A stretch of DNA of 64,000 bases from Stichopus chloronotus (taxonomy: Eukaryota > Echinodermata > Holothuroidea > Aspidochirotida > Stichopodidae), in the NCBI GenBank assembly GCA_021234535.1, contig CM037839.1, positions 26,895,196 through 26,959,195 of the forward strand, in the 5' to 3' direction. Below are positions 22,190 to 53,200 of the stretch, in pieces. The position numbers were made by a program, and so were the translations under genes. The notes under the pieces are model-generated. The model saw only the letters and a list, made by a program, of their open reading frames with translations. It searched no databases and had not been told where the DNA came from. The first letter of the stretch is position 1, and every line of letters starts with the position of its first letter.

Positions 22190-25100
22190 ACAGTAGTTAA
22201 TAACCTATGTAGCTAAAGAAAAAGTAAATAGATGGGATCAAAGTTTAGCCTTTAACAATGCAATCCCCACGAATGTTTACTTACGACAAAGATTATGATA
22301 TACCCAACCACCGCAAAGTTCCGTGATCCCTCAAACTTTGATTGTACGGTATTTTCAAAATAGCTGGCTCGTCCAAAATGAAAGTAGGGTATCCTTAAGA
22401 TTTAGTCTGAAACATGTAATTACATGTAAAACAAAAAAGTACATAGGAACTCTTAGGGAAGCTCTCCATCATCTGTTGGGGTTACATACTTCAAAAGATA
22501 CTAATTTCTAAAGAAGATAGAAAGAAACATAATGAATAACCACATGTGATTTACTTCTTTGAGTGTATGGCACTATTAGCCACTGTACTTTTGTTATGTA
22601 AAGACCACTGGAAGGTCACTCCATATGGGCACAAAGTACATGGGGGTGATATAACCTAAAGAAAATCACAATGTTTGACGACCTATGAAATATTCCCATT
22701 ACTTTGTATCTCTGTAAAGTGTTTGTGTCTGTGGTTATGGTTCAAGTTACGGTCAGCAAATAATGAAATCCTTCGAGTTTGTTCTCTGATTCTGAAATCT
22801 ATGAAGTTCACAGCGTAAAGTGTCATAGTACTTTGCACAGCTCATTTGTGATCAACACCCTATATTAGCAATACAGCTGTGATCATGGCCAAACTGAGAC
22901 TTCATCAAACAAAATTTTCAATGATGATCTGCCAAGACAAACAAGGGAACAATCTTTGACTATTAAATGGGCTGCAAAAATCTGCACATTCTTTGGTTGA
23001 AGTTTTGCCAGAAACAAAACAAATTTCAAAAGTCACGTGCATTTTCTAGTAAATTTTCTTCAGAGAGTAGAGAGTAAACAGGAATAATATTTACAAACAA
23101 CAGGGTAAGAGATAAAGAACAATAAATACAGCAGAAACAATCTTGAATAATTATATTCATGTTTCATTGGTGCCTAAATGATGTATACATTCAGAAAGAG
23201 ACACTCAGACTTTCATCTGGTCACCACGATATTAAATTCCAAACAGCAAGCTTAGAGAGACTAATCAACTGACTCCTTAGAAAAGGATTCATTACCCTGT
23301 TGGCACAAGACGGCCATATTGATATTCGGGGTGAGTTGAACCATTGAACTTTATTCAGTATTTATGAAGGATACCAGATGTTTATAAGATATTCATAAAT
23401 ATTCACTCTCAACTTGCTGAAGCTCAGCTATTCAGCCAATTGATCAACTTGTACAGCAAAGAATTGTATTCCTGACTCGGGGAAGTTGCTGATTCGAATC
23501 CCATCCTTCCCTTCAATTAGTTTTCACATTTCAAATATTTCAATGTAATTTTCAAGTCAGTTCTCTATTTACAATTTCATTTAATTTGATAATAATGTGT
23601 TAGAATTTTGCAGTTCTACAATGCTTATTACTGATTAGCAATGTGGCCAAATACCTCGGTGATATGTGAAGAACTCAAAACATTTCAAAAGTACATCACA
23701 TTTTTTTAAGTTTTTGAACAATGTATTTATGAAGCAAGAACAATATTTCTAATTCTTGAAAAATTTGAAGCTAATTCCTTGTGATTCCAAACAGCTCTAT
23801 ATCCCATGTATGTTAAAAAAGCTGGCCACACTGTACTACATAATCCATAATTTGAAACTGGTATCAGACAAGTCACAAACAAAGGATTCCAATGAGGCTC
23901 TAAACTGTGACGAAATCAAGAGTTGGGCGAAGGGAGACTTCTGCTCTGTTGATAGTGGAGTCTGTTGATATCACTGACCATCTCACAAGGCTTTCTTTGA
24001 TGTCGAAGCAGATACAAACAGCTCATCATCTGTTAGTAGAGTCTACCACTGTAGATAAACCAAAACCCATAAAAATGATAAATCAATTAGAAGCAGATTA
24101 ATAATCAGAAACGTTTAAAACACACCTACAGGAATATAGATGCCATATAGCAATATATTCTAAAATATTTAACAAATATTTTAATTAAAAAAACAAAATT
24201 CATTGATACATTGAGAAATATATGTCACCTTTCAAAGATTCTTGGAATAATAAATAATTAGCCAAATTATTCCACTATTTTAAGTTTTTACTTTTCAGGC
24301 TATTTGTAACAAGTTTGGACAAACTTTTGAATTAAATGGACTATAACAAACTTCTCAACCTGAATCAACAGTTTGGGAAAATTGAAATGAAGAGTAACAT
24401 CAATATTCAACCGCATTAAATGGTTTTTCTGTTTGCTTCACAAATCTTCCTGTATTAAGTATGCTCATCATATGTTATTAAATGTGGATGTTATGTATTA
24501 AAGACAAATACTGCTTGGAGTGGGAAAACAATGCTGCAAATTTTAGAGTATCAAAACATGGCCGTAAGAATTACCTTTGATTCACTGTAACTACCAATAA
24601 TGGGAACTGAAGCTCAGTAGAATGTTAAGCACAGTCACTCAGGGGCACAACTCACAATGGGAATGCTCATCCCCAGCCTCCTGCCAAACTCACAAAGATA
24701 TGACTCTGGAAGTGCTAAAATACACATTCCACAGGGCAAAAGTGCACAATACAAAAAAAATTTAATACATGTATAAAATTATTGTGACCGAAAATCTTAA
24801 CATTTTTGTGAGTTGTATAATGAGCTTCAAACTAAAACAAAGCAAAAGAAAGAAATAAAGATAATTTTTATGGCCCAAATGAGCAACCCTTCTCCTTCCA
24901 TATAAATCTCAGTTGTTTTTAAAGTGTAGTGAACTTTGATTTGTAGGGCATAAATATCTCCCCCCCCACCCTACAAATTACATTGGGATACTCCCTTACA
25001 TTCACTAATGATTTATTGATTCACAATAAAGACAATGGTACATAACTTCATTAAAGAGGATGAGTTTCAATGGCACTGAAGGACCAGAAACTTTTGAGTC

Positions 25101-25820
25101 ATTTATCTCATCTTGGTATTGCTTTTGTGCTGAGGGAACCAACACAGTGTGTGTCTTTTTTTTAACCAAAATGCAATTAATGTTATTCATCTCTTTGAAC
25201 TATTACAAGTGACATATATTTTGTTGCAAAGTGTATGCTATGTAATAGTTTATTACTAGTACTATAATTCTGATGTCAGCATGTATTTGAATGACAAAGT
25301 ATGCAAGATGAGCAGTTCCAAGCAAACCAGGACGTGACCCCAGAAATTTCAGATTCATGTATGCATTACAAATTTGGTATCAAATTGAAGCTAAGAATTT
25401 GAAGTTTCATAACTTGCATAAACCTTTATTTCAATAGAATTCTTTCATCGAAATTTTCCTTCTTAGTTAGTAATAAAACTTAACAAAAATAACAAAATTT
25501 CTGTCAGAAAATACTCAGAAATGGTGTGTTGTTCACATACATAATCAACAAAGATGTTGTGAAACTTAGGTTGGTATGTGTTAATATGACTCCAGCAAGC
25601 AACAAAATATCTACATTTTTATCTCATCGCCTGATAGAGGCTAAAATGAGATATTGTAGTCACTTCGCTAGTGGAGCTATATATTGTACTGTACACCCAT
25701 GGGAGAACATTTGCTATGGAAACACGTAGATTGGATGAGTTGCGATACCCCAGCAGGTACCCCATGGTTGAGTGACCACAGGTACAGCTGGGTCTGATGG
25801 ATGGTATGAAAATGTGTCTG
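22190..25820. other. Intergenic, no supported gene
   Basis: AT-rich sequence with no open frame that looks conserved. Apart from the tRNA-like fragment near 23.4-23.5 kb, nothing could be assigned. Confidence 0.5.
23405..23515 (+). repeat. tRNA-like SINE or tRNA pseudogene
   Basis: GAAGCTCAGCTATTCAG resembles an A box and GATTCGAATCCC is a near-perfect B box about 75 bp later. The arms do not fold into a cloverleaf by eye. Confidence 0.4.
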
Positions 25821-25828
25821 TGCCGATG

Positions 25829-25865
25829 CATGTGTGTGTGTCCATGTGTGTCTGTGTGTGTCCAT
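25829..25865. repeat. TG microsatellite
   Basis: TGTGTGTGTCCATGTGTGTC followed by TGTGTGTG. It makes spurious His/Thr-rich frames on the minus strand. Confidence 0.9.
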
Positions 25866-25869
25866 ACCT

Positions 25870-26590
25870 GTCCAAATTATGATTTTTCCACAATACCTTG
25901 AAAAGTATAATAATAATTAAGTTTACACTTGATAAGGTTGTGCAGGATGCCAAAATGTTCGAGATGTATTGATTGTATAGTAAATTGAGTCAAATTTGCT
26001 GATTTTTTAGAGGAAAGCCAGTTTTGCCACAAAATTTGGATTACCAGTAGCTTGAGAGCTACTTGAGCATTACATACAAAATTTTGCAAGGACTTACCAA
26101 GGAACATAATAATCAAGATATATCACTTCTATAGCAACTTGAATAAAATTTGATGATTTCTGAGAAAAAAGCCAGTTTTGTACCAAAATTTGGATTTCCA
26201 GCATATCATGAGAACTATTACACCAACTTCTTAACAACTTACCTGAAAACATAACATTAAAGATACAGTACATAGGAAAATTGAGTGAAATTTGAGAAAG
26301 CAAGCCTAGTGGGACCAAAATTTTTTACTTCCACCACATCTTGAGAACTGCTGTAACAATATTGTATGGACTTACCACAATGTTCAAGACATCTGAGTGC
26401 AATTTGCAAATTTTTGAGGAGAAGAAAAATTGCACCATTTTGGATTTCTGGCACGTCTTCAGAACTCTTTAAGCATTTTCATTAAAACTTTGGAAGGACT
26501 TACTGGAGAACACATTCTTCAAGACATATCACTCTTATGTTAGGTTGTATGAAATTTGCTGATTTTTAGCAAAAAGGCCAAATGTGCTAT
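25870..26590. repeat. Degenerate ~120-150-bp tandem repeat, about five units
   Basis: The anchor AAAATTTGGATTNCCAGC recurs in varied form near 26,033, 26,183, 26,320 and 26,440, each followed by a variant of CTTGAGAACT...GGACTTACC...CAAGATATATCAC. A partial unit starts near 25,870. Minus-strand frames across neighbouring units give similar peptides (QNWL-S-KS-N) but with stops, so this is not coding. Confidence 0.75.
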
Positions 26591-27817
26591 GAAAAAGAAA
26601 AAAGATTCATTGAATTTACATGGCCACTTAACCCCAATCTCTAATGGTGGCACTAATAGCCTTGTGAGTGGGACCAGGAATAGATTTTTTAAGTCAAATA
26701 ATTTTATCTCAGTGGCAAGGCCATATGGAAAATAAACAGAGCATCCCTACCAATAACCACAATGCTTACAATTTTGTGTTAATATTGGCACAGCAGCCTT
26801 GCCAAGAGCATCTGTACTCCAAGAGTACACTGTATGATCAATGAATGCCTATTCACAATGCCAAATAACCCTAAACTAACCCTTAATCTAACCAATATCA
26901 ATACCTCAAACTGAGTAGTCATGCGACGGCTGTTTGATTTTTAGGCAGGCGTTTTCAGCATGGACACTGTATGTCACGGTGTCACTGTCAGTGCACCTAC
27001 TCCCTGCTGTATGGTTGTTGACCCTAATGTGGATTTACACTAACAGCCTTCTATCGGGCCCTGCTAACTAAATTTTTAAGCCTGTGGTTTCTATTGACCC
27101 AGTTGCCGGTTGAACAACACAGTACCAAATGCTTATTTACATAGATGCAGACATGTATATAATGGAGTTCTGGGAACATGCTTGACACGTGGAGGTGCGG
27201 GAGGAGAGACAAATTTAGACCATTGATCTCTCTGTTAATATATGGAGTCCAATAATGTAACATTCTCACTACTTATGGCACCATCAGAACATAGCACTGC
27301 ATCAGGACCAACAGCAGGAGACATTTAGCAAGAGTCGGCAGTTTCCTCAATATTTGCATGCATCATACAAGACCTTTAGGGTGTGATTTCCTGCAATATG
27401 GGGGGTATGTGGAGCCCAGCAATGTCATTGTTGACTCCGGGCCAACTGATGACATTGTAACACTCATATGGTGCTGCCAGCACTCAATCTGAATTGAGCA
27501 GAGCCATAAAAAGCAATAAGAAACAAAGAATCAATAACATAGATCATGGATCATGTAATTAGCAGATCATGATTGGAAAAACAAACTGGCAGTGAAACAA
27601 TTTAATTAAGACAATTGAAAAGTCACAGGAAATGAAAAATCCCTTACAGCAGAATGTACTTTTGGTCCTGTGTTTTCATGAAGTGCACCAAAAGACAGGC
27701 TATACTTCTTACAATTGTAAAAAGCTATAAAAAATACCATATTGTGGCATATTTGTCTGAGAATAAATTGGAAAATCGACAAATTTTCGAAGGTCGCAAT
27801 TTGAGCAGACCTACAAT

Positions 27818-28000
27818 CTTGGACAAAACTGTTGGGACACTTTGCCTACATTGTGATTATAGTCCTACATTTTCATTGAGAGGATTACAAACCCCACTCC
27901 CCTTTCCAATGTTGTGCTACAAGAGTGAATGTACATTATGAGCAGTAATCCTGTAGCCAACGTTGAAAGAAGCAGGGTGTCACAAGGAGTTTTGTCCAAG
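27818..28000. mobile_element. Small MITE with 12-bp inverted ends
   Basis: CTTGGACAAAAC at 27,818 is matched by GTTTTGTCCAAG ending at 28,000. The 183-bp interior has no coding potential. The TTGGACAAAAC-TGGGACA start resembles Tc1/mariner-type ends, but no clear TA duplication was seen. Confidence 0.6.
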
Positions 28001-28519
28001 CCTTAGTTTCTGTGGTACATGTGTGTAACATCAATGTGATTAAAAACAACATGAGAGTTTAGTTGAAAATGTAAATCAACTTTCTTCTCTGAAATGGGTA
28101 CATATCTATATTTTCTGAAGGTTGGTATCAAACGAAGAGAATGATGAAAGATTAACTATAAAGGCCTTTATTTCATCAAAATATCAGACTTTTCTACATG
28201 AAAGCAAACACAATGTAAATTAAGGCATGCAAACTTTGGACGTAATGATTTAACCAGTTTCTCTGGTTACCAGCAGATTTCCATTATGTATCAATGACAC
28301 TCCAACAAATCAGTCCATTCTGACTTTTACTAAAGTCTGTTTGTAGATCATAATTTTACATGAGCCACATGACAGAGGATTCAATAAGATACAGCAGAAT
28401 ACCTGCATATCTACGTAAATTTTATTACCCATGCAATCTTCTTGTATCCTATCACCATCTCTATAAATTACACGAAGTATTGTGGGGTATATTGATAAAT
28501 TATATGGCAAGCTTCCTCA

Positions 28520-28640
28520 AGGTTATCGAGGTAATGTAGTGGTTATAAAGGACACCCTCAAAGTCTGCAAATGCATGGCACAATGTCACTATCAGTGAAC
28601 CATGTAAAAACTAGTGTTTGCATCGAGCCCATGGGTACCC
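28520..28640 (+). repeat. tRNA-like SINE copy
   Basis: TGTAGTGGTTATAAAGGAC resembles an A box with D-arm and GCATCGAGCCC resembles a B box, about 80 bp apart. The match is imperfect. Confidence 0.35.
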
Positions 28641-30024
28641 AACTGAAAATGTACTGCTCTGAAATTGCTACACAAGATCCAAAGTTTCATAAACATACAT
28701 TGTACATGTGATAAAACTTTAAAATGTTATTCTTTCCTCCCAAAAAAAACTTCATTGTCATAAAATGCATGGTGTTATATTAACCTGCAAAGCAAAATGC
28801 CATATTATGATTATGCTTGGTGAGTCAGCTAGCATGAGGCTTGTCAATTAGTAACGAAATCAATTCTACACATGGGTCACAAGGAGAGAAACTTTCACAG
28901 AACCAGTAAATCCTCTCAATGTTTTTTTTCTTTATTTTGTTTACATTTTTTACAAAGAAAAAAATCAGCATGTCAAGCAATTCCAGGACCACAAAATATT
29001 CATTTTACATGATTAATATCAGTATATTGTGTTATTTTACATTTATGGCACCATTATTTAATACAATATAGCAGAGTCAAAGAAGAAAGCACAGGGTTTT
29101 TCAAACTTTTTCTACAGTGGCAAAAACTTTTCAGGTAGTACCAAATCAATAGCATGTATCCAGAACAATCTTTATTGAACAGATCCATGCAACCTACTCT
29201 GACTGCATAGGGTTACAGCTGTTGTAAACGATATGCTAAGTAGGTCTAGCATTTCACACATTGAATGATTGATAGTCAATATTACTCCAAGTCCAAGGCA
29301 AGAGTTACTTGGACAATTTTAGTCTCACCGATCACAGTGTACAGGTGGCACTTCACAAATCTTACATGCATCAAATTTACCAATGTAATAATTGATAATT
29401 TTCTTATTCTTCTTCATCTATTCTGGGATATAAAACACTTTCAGTCCAATTTTGTTCTGTGACCCCATGAGAATTGCTTTGTGACCCCAAGTGGGAACTC
29501 CACCCCAAGATTGGGAAACCATGAGATATGAGGGTGCACACACTCAGATCAAAGAGTGTAAACACTACTGGGCTAAATATACAGTGCAAATGGGTTTAGA
29601 AACCTAAACATTTACACAAACATAATAAATCAATGTAAAATTTGTCAGGTATCGCAAACATGAAACATATCGTATGATTAGAACTTATCCATAAATGAAT
29701 TAACAATGGTTTTTACATCAAACACTAGAGATACCAGGGCTGGTGCACTTATTGTCTACTGAAACAAATTGAGTAAACCATCAGCTACCTTAAGCAGTCA
29801 AGAAACCACTAGAACAAACAAAAATTCAAACTAACAGGTTGACAAGGGTTTGTTCTGTAAACGATGAAAGCCAGATAGTGAAGAAAGCTTGAACAAAGGG
29901 TAGTAGTGGTACAAAAGCAACCTCTGATTGTTAAGGGGGGTGCCAACAGCAGTTTTACTTATCAATCTACTCAGATAGTATCTTAGACAAAATAGTAACA
30001 GGAAAGAACAATCACAGAGGACAC

Positions 30025-49562
<19,538 letters not shown>

Positions 49563-49830
49563 TCACAAGTTTTATTAAAAATGGTACAAAATATTCAAGT
49601 ACTATAATGACTTCACAAATTGATAAGTCAAACACATATGTCAACAAAATCTCTCTCTAGAGCTCTCTCAACAATGTTTCACCTTTGGTTGAATACTTAA
49701 ACTGAGGTTTGGCCAGCTTTCTTTCATTGCTGACAGCATATCAAAGCAAGGTCTGATTATTCAATCACCTAATAAACCTTCTAAGTAGGGGGCCACTCAG
49801 CTAGGGGGGGCCAAAACCCAAAAAGAACCC

Positions 49831-49900
49831 ATGCAGACCTGAAAACTACCGTCCAATTAGCCTCCTTTCAGCCCCTGGTAAAATATATCAAAGAATTATT
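49831..49900 (+). pseudogene. Short non-LTR RT fragment next to the Ty3/Gypsy insertion
   Basis: The plus strand reads PENYRPISLLSAPGKIYQRI followed by a stop. YRPISLL is RT block 1 of non-LTR elements. The remainder is lost, and the Gypsy element inserted 43 bp downstream. Confidence 0.65.
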
Positions 49901-49937
49901 TAGTACTTGGAAGGCCGCCTCGGTCCTGGCATGGGAG

Positions 49938-49942
49938 GTAGG
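49938..49942. other. Target-site duplication, left (GTAGG)
   Basis: GTAGG just before the left LTR is repeated just after the right LTR at 54,651-54,655, as expected for a Ty3/Gypsy integrase making a 5-bp staggered cut. Confidence 0.9.
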
Positions 49943-50217
49943 TGTAGTATATTTATATGTTATATTATCCTCAACCAGCAGTGAAGTTCATAGTTATGGA
50001 GGACACTCAGTGGATGCCAGTGGTATGACTCATCAGACCACAATGGGCTTATACTGCATACCAATTGATGTACCCTTGTTCTTTGTCTTCAGTTCCTAAT
50101 CTGCTCTTGTAGAATACAGTTGAAATATATACCTGCTATTAACTTACATATTGGAGTTCTCTCATAATTGGTGTCATACCCGCGTGATCATTTATTTAAT
50201 ATCACCAAGATATTACA
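49943..50217 (+). repeat. 5' LTR of the Ty3/Gypsy element
   Basis: 275 bp beginning TGTAGTATATTTATATG and ending AATATCACCAAGATATTACA. The ends form a short imperfect inverted repeat (TGTAGTA / TATTACA). The AT-rich start TATATTTATATG may serve as promoter. Confidence 0.95.
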
Positions 50218-50218
50218 C

Positions 50219-50232
50219 TGGCGACGAAGGTT
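50219..50232 (+). promoter_or_regulatory. Primer binding site, probably tRNA-Ser
   Basis: TGGCGACGAAGG begins two bases after the LTR end. It is complementary to a tRNA 3' end ...TCGTCGCCA, as in Ser(GCT)-type tRNAs, for at least nine bases. Serine primers are known for mag-type elements. Confidence 0.6.
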
Positions 50233-50284
50233 GTTTTCATTGGACTTATTCTCTTTGGTTCCAACAAATTCATTTTTTTTTAAG

Positions 50285-53200
50285 ATGGCCTTGATTGGAA
50301 GAGTTGGGGAGTTTGATTCCAGCTGTGAGGACTTTGCAAGTTATGAAGAGAGACTTGGGCAGTTCTTTACTGCAAATGATGTAAAGCCTGAGAAACAGGT
50401 AGCAGTTTTCCTTAGTGTTATCGGAGCTAAGACGTACGGTCTTCTGAAAAGCCTAGTCATGCCGGAGAAACCGTCGGAAAAAGCTTACGATGAACTTATC
50501 AAAGTTTTGAAAGAGCATTTAACGCCTAAACCTCTAGTCATCGCCGAAAGGTTCAAGTTCCATCGACGCAATCAGAAAGAGGGAGAATCAATTTCAGCTT
50601 ACGCGGCAGAATTAAAGAAATTATCGTCTACTTGTGAGTTTGGACAATTTCTCCAGGAAGCGCTGAGAGACAGGTTTGTTTGTGGAATACGGGATGTTAC
50701 CACACAAAGGAAATTATTGTCACAGGAAAACCTAACTTATGCCAAGGCCCTTGAAAGTGCATTGGCCACAGAGATGGCTGCCCACAATGTAAGTGAAATT
50801 AATTTAGGAACTCCAGCCCAGGTACACAATGTGGACATGAAAAAAAGACAGTCCGGAAGGAAGCGTGACCAGGCTGCAAATAACTCTCAACAGAATAATA
50901 GCAACAGTTGCTATAGGTGTGGCGGATCATATCACGCAGCAGAAAACTGCAGGTTCAAGACCTACAAATGCAAAAAGTGCCACAAAACAGGACACCTTGC
51001 CAGAGCTTGTCGATCCAAGTTAGGTACAACTACGAGTAAGCCAAATGCCCATCTGGTGGAAGTTGACCCCAGTACACTTTCTGTGCCCCAACCTCAGCAA
51101 GACGACCTGAGCCTTTTTGGACTTCATAGAGTGGACGATCCCGGAACAGAATCAATTAAAATTTACGTGACTATTGAGGGGACAGAAATTCCAATGGAAC
51201 TGGATACGGGAGCAACCATGTCTATTCTCCCCGAAGACGTATACAGAGCAAAGTTTCCTAACCTACACTTAGACGTAATTGACCATGGGTTCAAGGCTTA
51301 CGGGGGAGAAAAGGTAGAGACGCTAGGGCAGGCTCATGTATCTGTGGAGTACCAGGACCAATCAGCCAGATTGCCGATAGTTATCGCAAAGGTGAAGGGG
51401 CAACCCCCGCTGTTGGGAAGAAACTGGCTTAGAGTTTTACGTTTGGACTGGGCTTCTATCTTTTCCGTGAAGAAAGCACCAAATCCAGCATCCACAAATG
51501 GTGACAGTGTCGATAAACTTTTACATAAGTATGAAAGCCTTTTAAATGGAGAACTCGGAACTTTAAACGTTCACAAGGCAATAATCAAGGTAAAAGATGA
51601 TGTCTCTCCTAAATTTTTTAAGCCAAGGCCAGTCCCTTATGCATTAAAAGAGTCTGTGGGCAATGAGCTTGACAGATTAGAGTTAGAGGGGATTATTTCG
51701 AAAGTAGAGCATAGTGAGTGGGCTGCTCCTATTGTAGTTGTTCCGAAAGCTGACAAAAGTATTCGTATTTGCGGTGACTATAAAGTCACCATTAATCAGT
51801 GTATTGATATTGACCAGTACCCCTTGCCAAATCCCCAAGATATTTTTGCAAATTTGGCAGGCGGAACAGTTTTTTCTAAACTTGATTTGTCGCAGGCCTA
51901 TCAACAAATGTTGGTAGATGAAAGGTCACGAAAGTATTTAACAATTTCTACCCATAAGGGCCTATATCAGTACAATCGCTTACCTTTTGGGGTTTCCAGT
52001 GCACCAGCTATTTTTCAGTCAGTAATGGACAAAATTTTACAAGGTCTGGAAGGGGTGATGTGTTATTTGGATGACATTTTAGTTGTAGGCAATGACAAAT
52101 GCCAAAACCTGTCTAGAGTTGATGCAGTTCTCCAGAGATTGGAAGAACATGGATTGAAACTGAAGGTCTCGAAATGCGAGTTTTTGAAAGATTCTGTAGA
52201 GTATTTAGGACATGTGGTAGACTCAGAGGGGCTCCACCCTAATCCTGAAAAAGTCCAAGGAATTAATGAGGCACCAGAACCCAAGAATGTAAGTGAATTG
52301 AGGTCATTTCTTGGGATGATCCAATACTATGCCAAGTTTTTGCCTAATCTGTCTTCCCTGTTACACCCTCTAAATGAATTACTTAAACCAACAACACACT
52401 GGAAATGGACAGAGGAGTGTGAAAAGGCCTTCAATGATGCTAAAGCAAATTTGCTATCGGCCAAAGTTCTAACCCATTACGATGTCAATTTACCCATCAA
52501 GTTAGCTTGTGACTCGTCTGCTTATGGCATTGGCGCAGTAATTTCTCATATATTACCTAGTGGTGAAGAGAAACCAATTGCTTTTGCTTCACGCACTTTA
52601 ACTTCGAGTGAGAAGAATTATGCACAAATTGAGAAAGAGGCACTGGCTCTCATTTTTGGGATTAAGAAATTCCATAAGTATCTGTATGGTCGAAAGTTCA
52701 CCCTGGTTACAGATCATAAGCCTCTCATAAATATTTTAGGACCTAAGACAGGTGTGCCAGCTTTAGCGGCAGCACGGTTGCAAAGGTGGGCATTAATATT
52801 AGCCTCCCACCAGTATGAAATAGAGTTCAGGAAGTCAGAAGAGCACAGTAATGCTGATGCCTTATCTAGGTTACCTGTAACCATGGCAACCACTGCGCAT
52901 GATGAAGCTATCTGGCATTTTAACTATTTAAATGACCTTCCAATAAATTCTAGAGAGGTAGAAGAGGCTACAAGGAAAGATCCAATTTTGTCAAAGGCAT
53001 GGCAATTCACTCTCAATGGATGGCCAAACAGTATCGATAATGACCACTTGAAACCCTACTTTCAAAGACGGACAGAGTTGTCAGCAGAAGGGGGATGTCT
53101 GTTGTGGGGGCTGAGGGTAGTCATTCCTAGCACCCTTCAGCAGCGAGTCTTGACAGTATTACATGAAGAGCACTTGGGAATGTGCAGAATGAAGGCATTA

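Noticed and set aside
27654..27941. 95-codon plus-strand frame
   Set aside because: Its second half is the interior of the small MITE at 27,818-28,000.
50168..50284. Upstream ATG of the gag-pol frame
   Set aside because: It lies inside the 5' LTR, and the extra 39 residues are unlike Gag; the ATG at 50,285 fits better.
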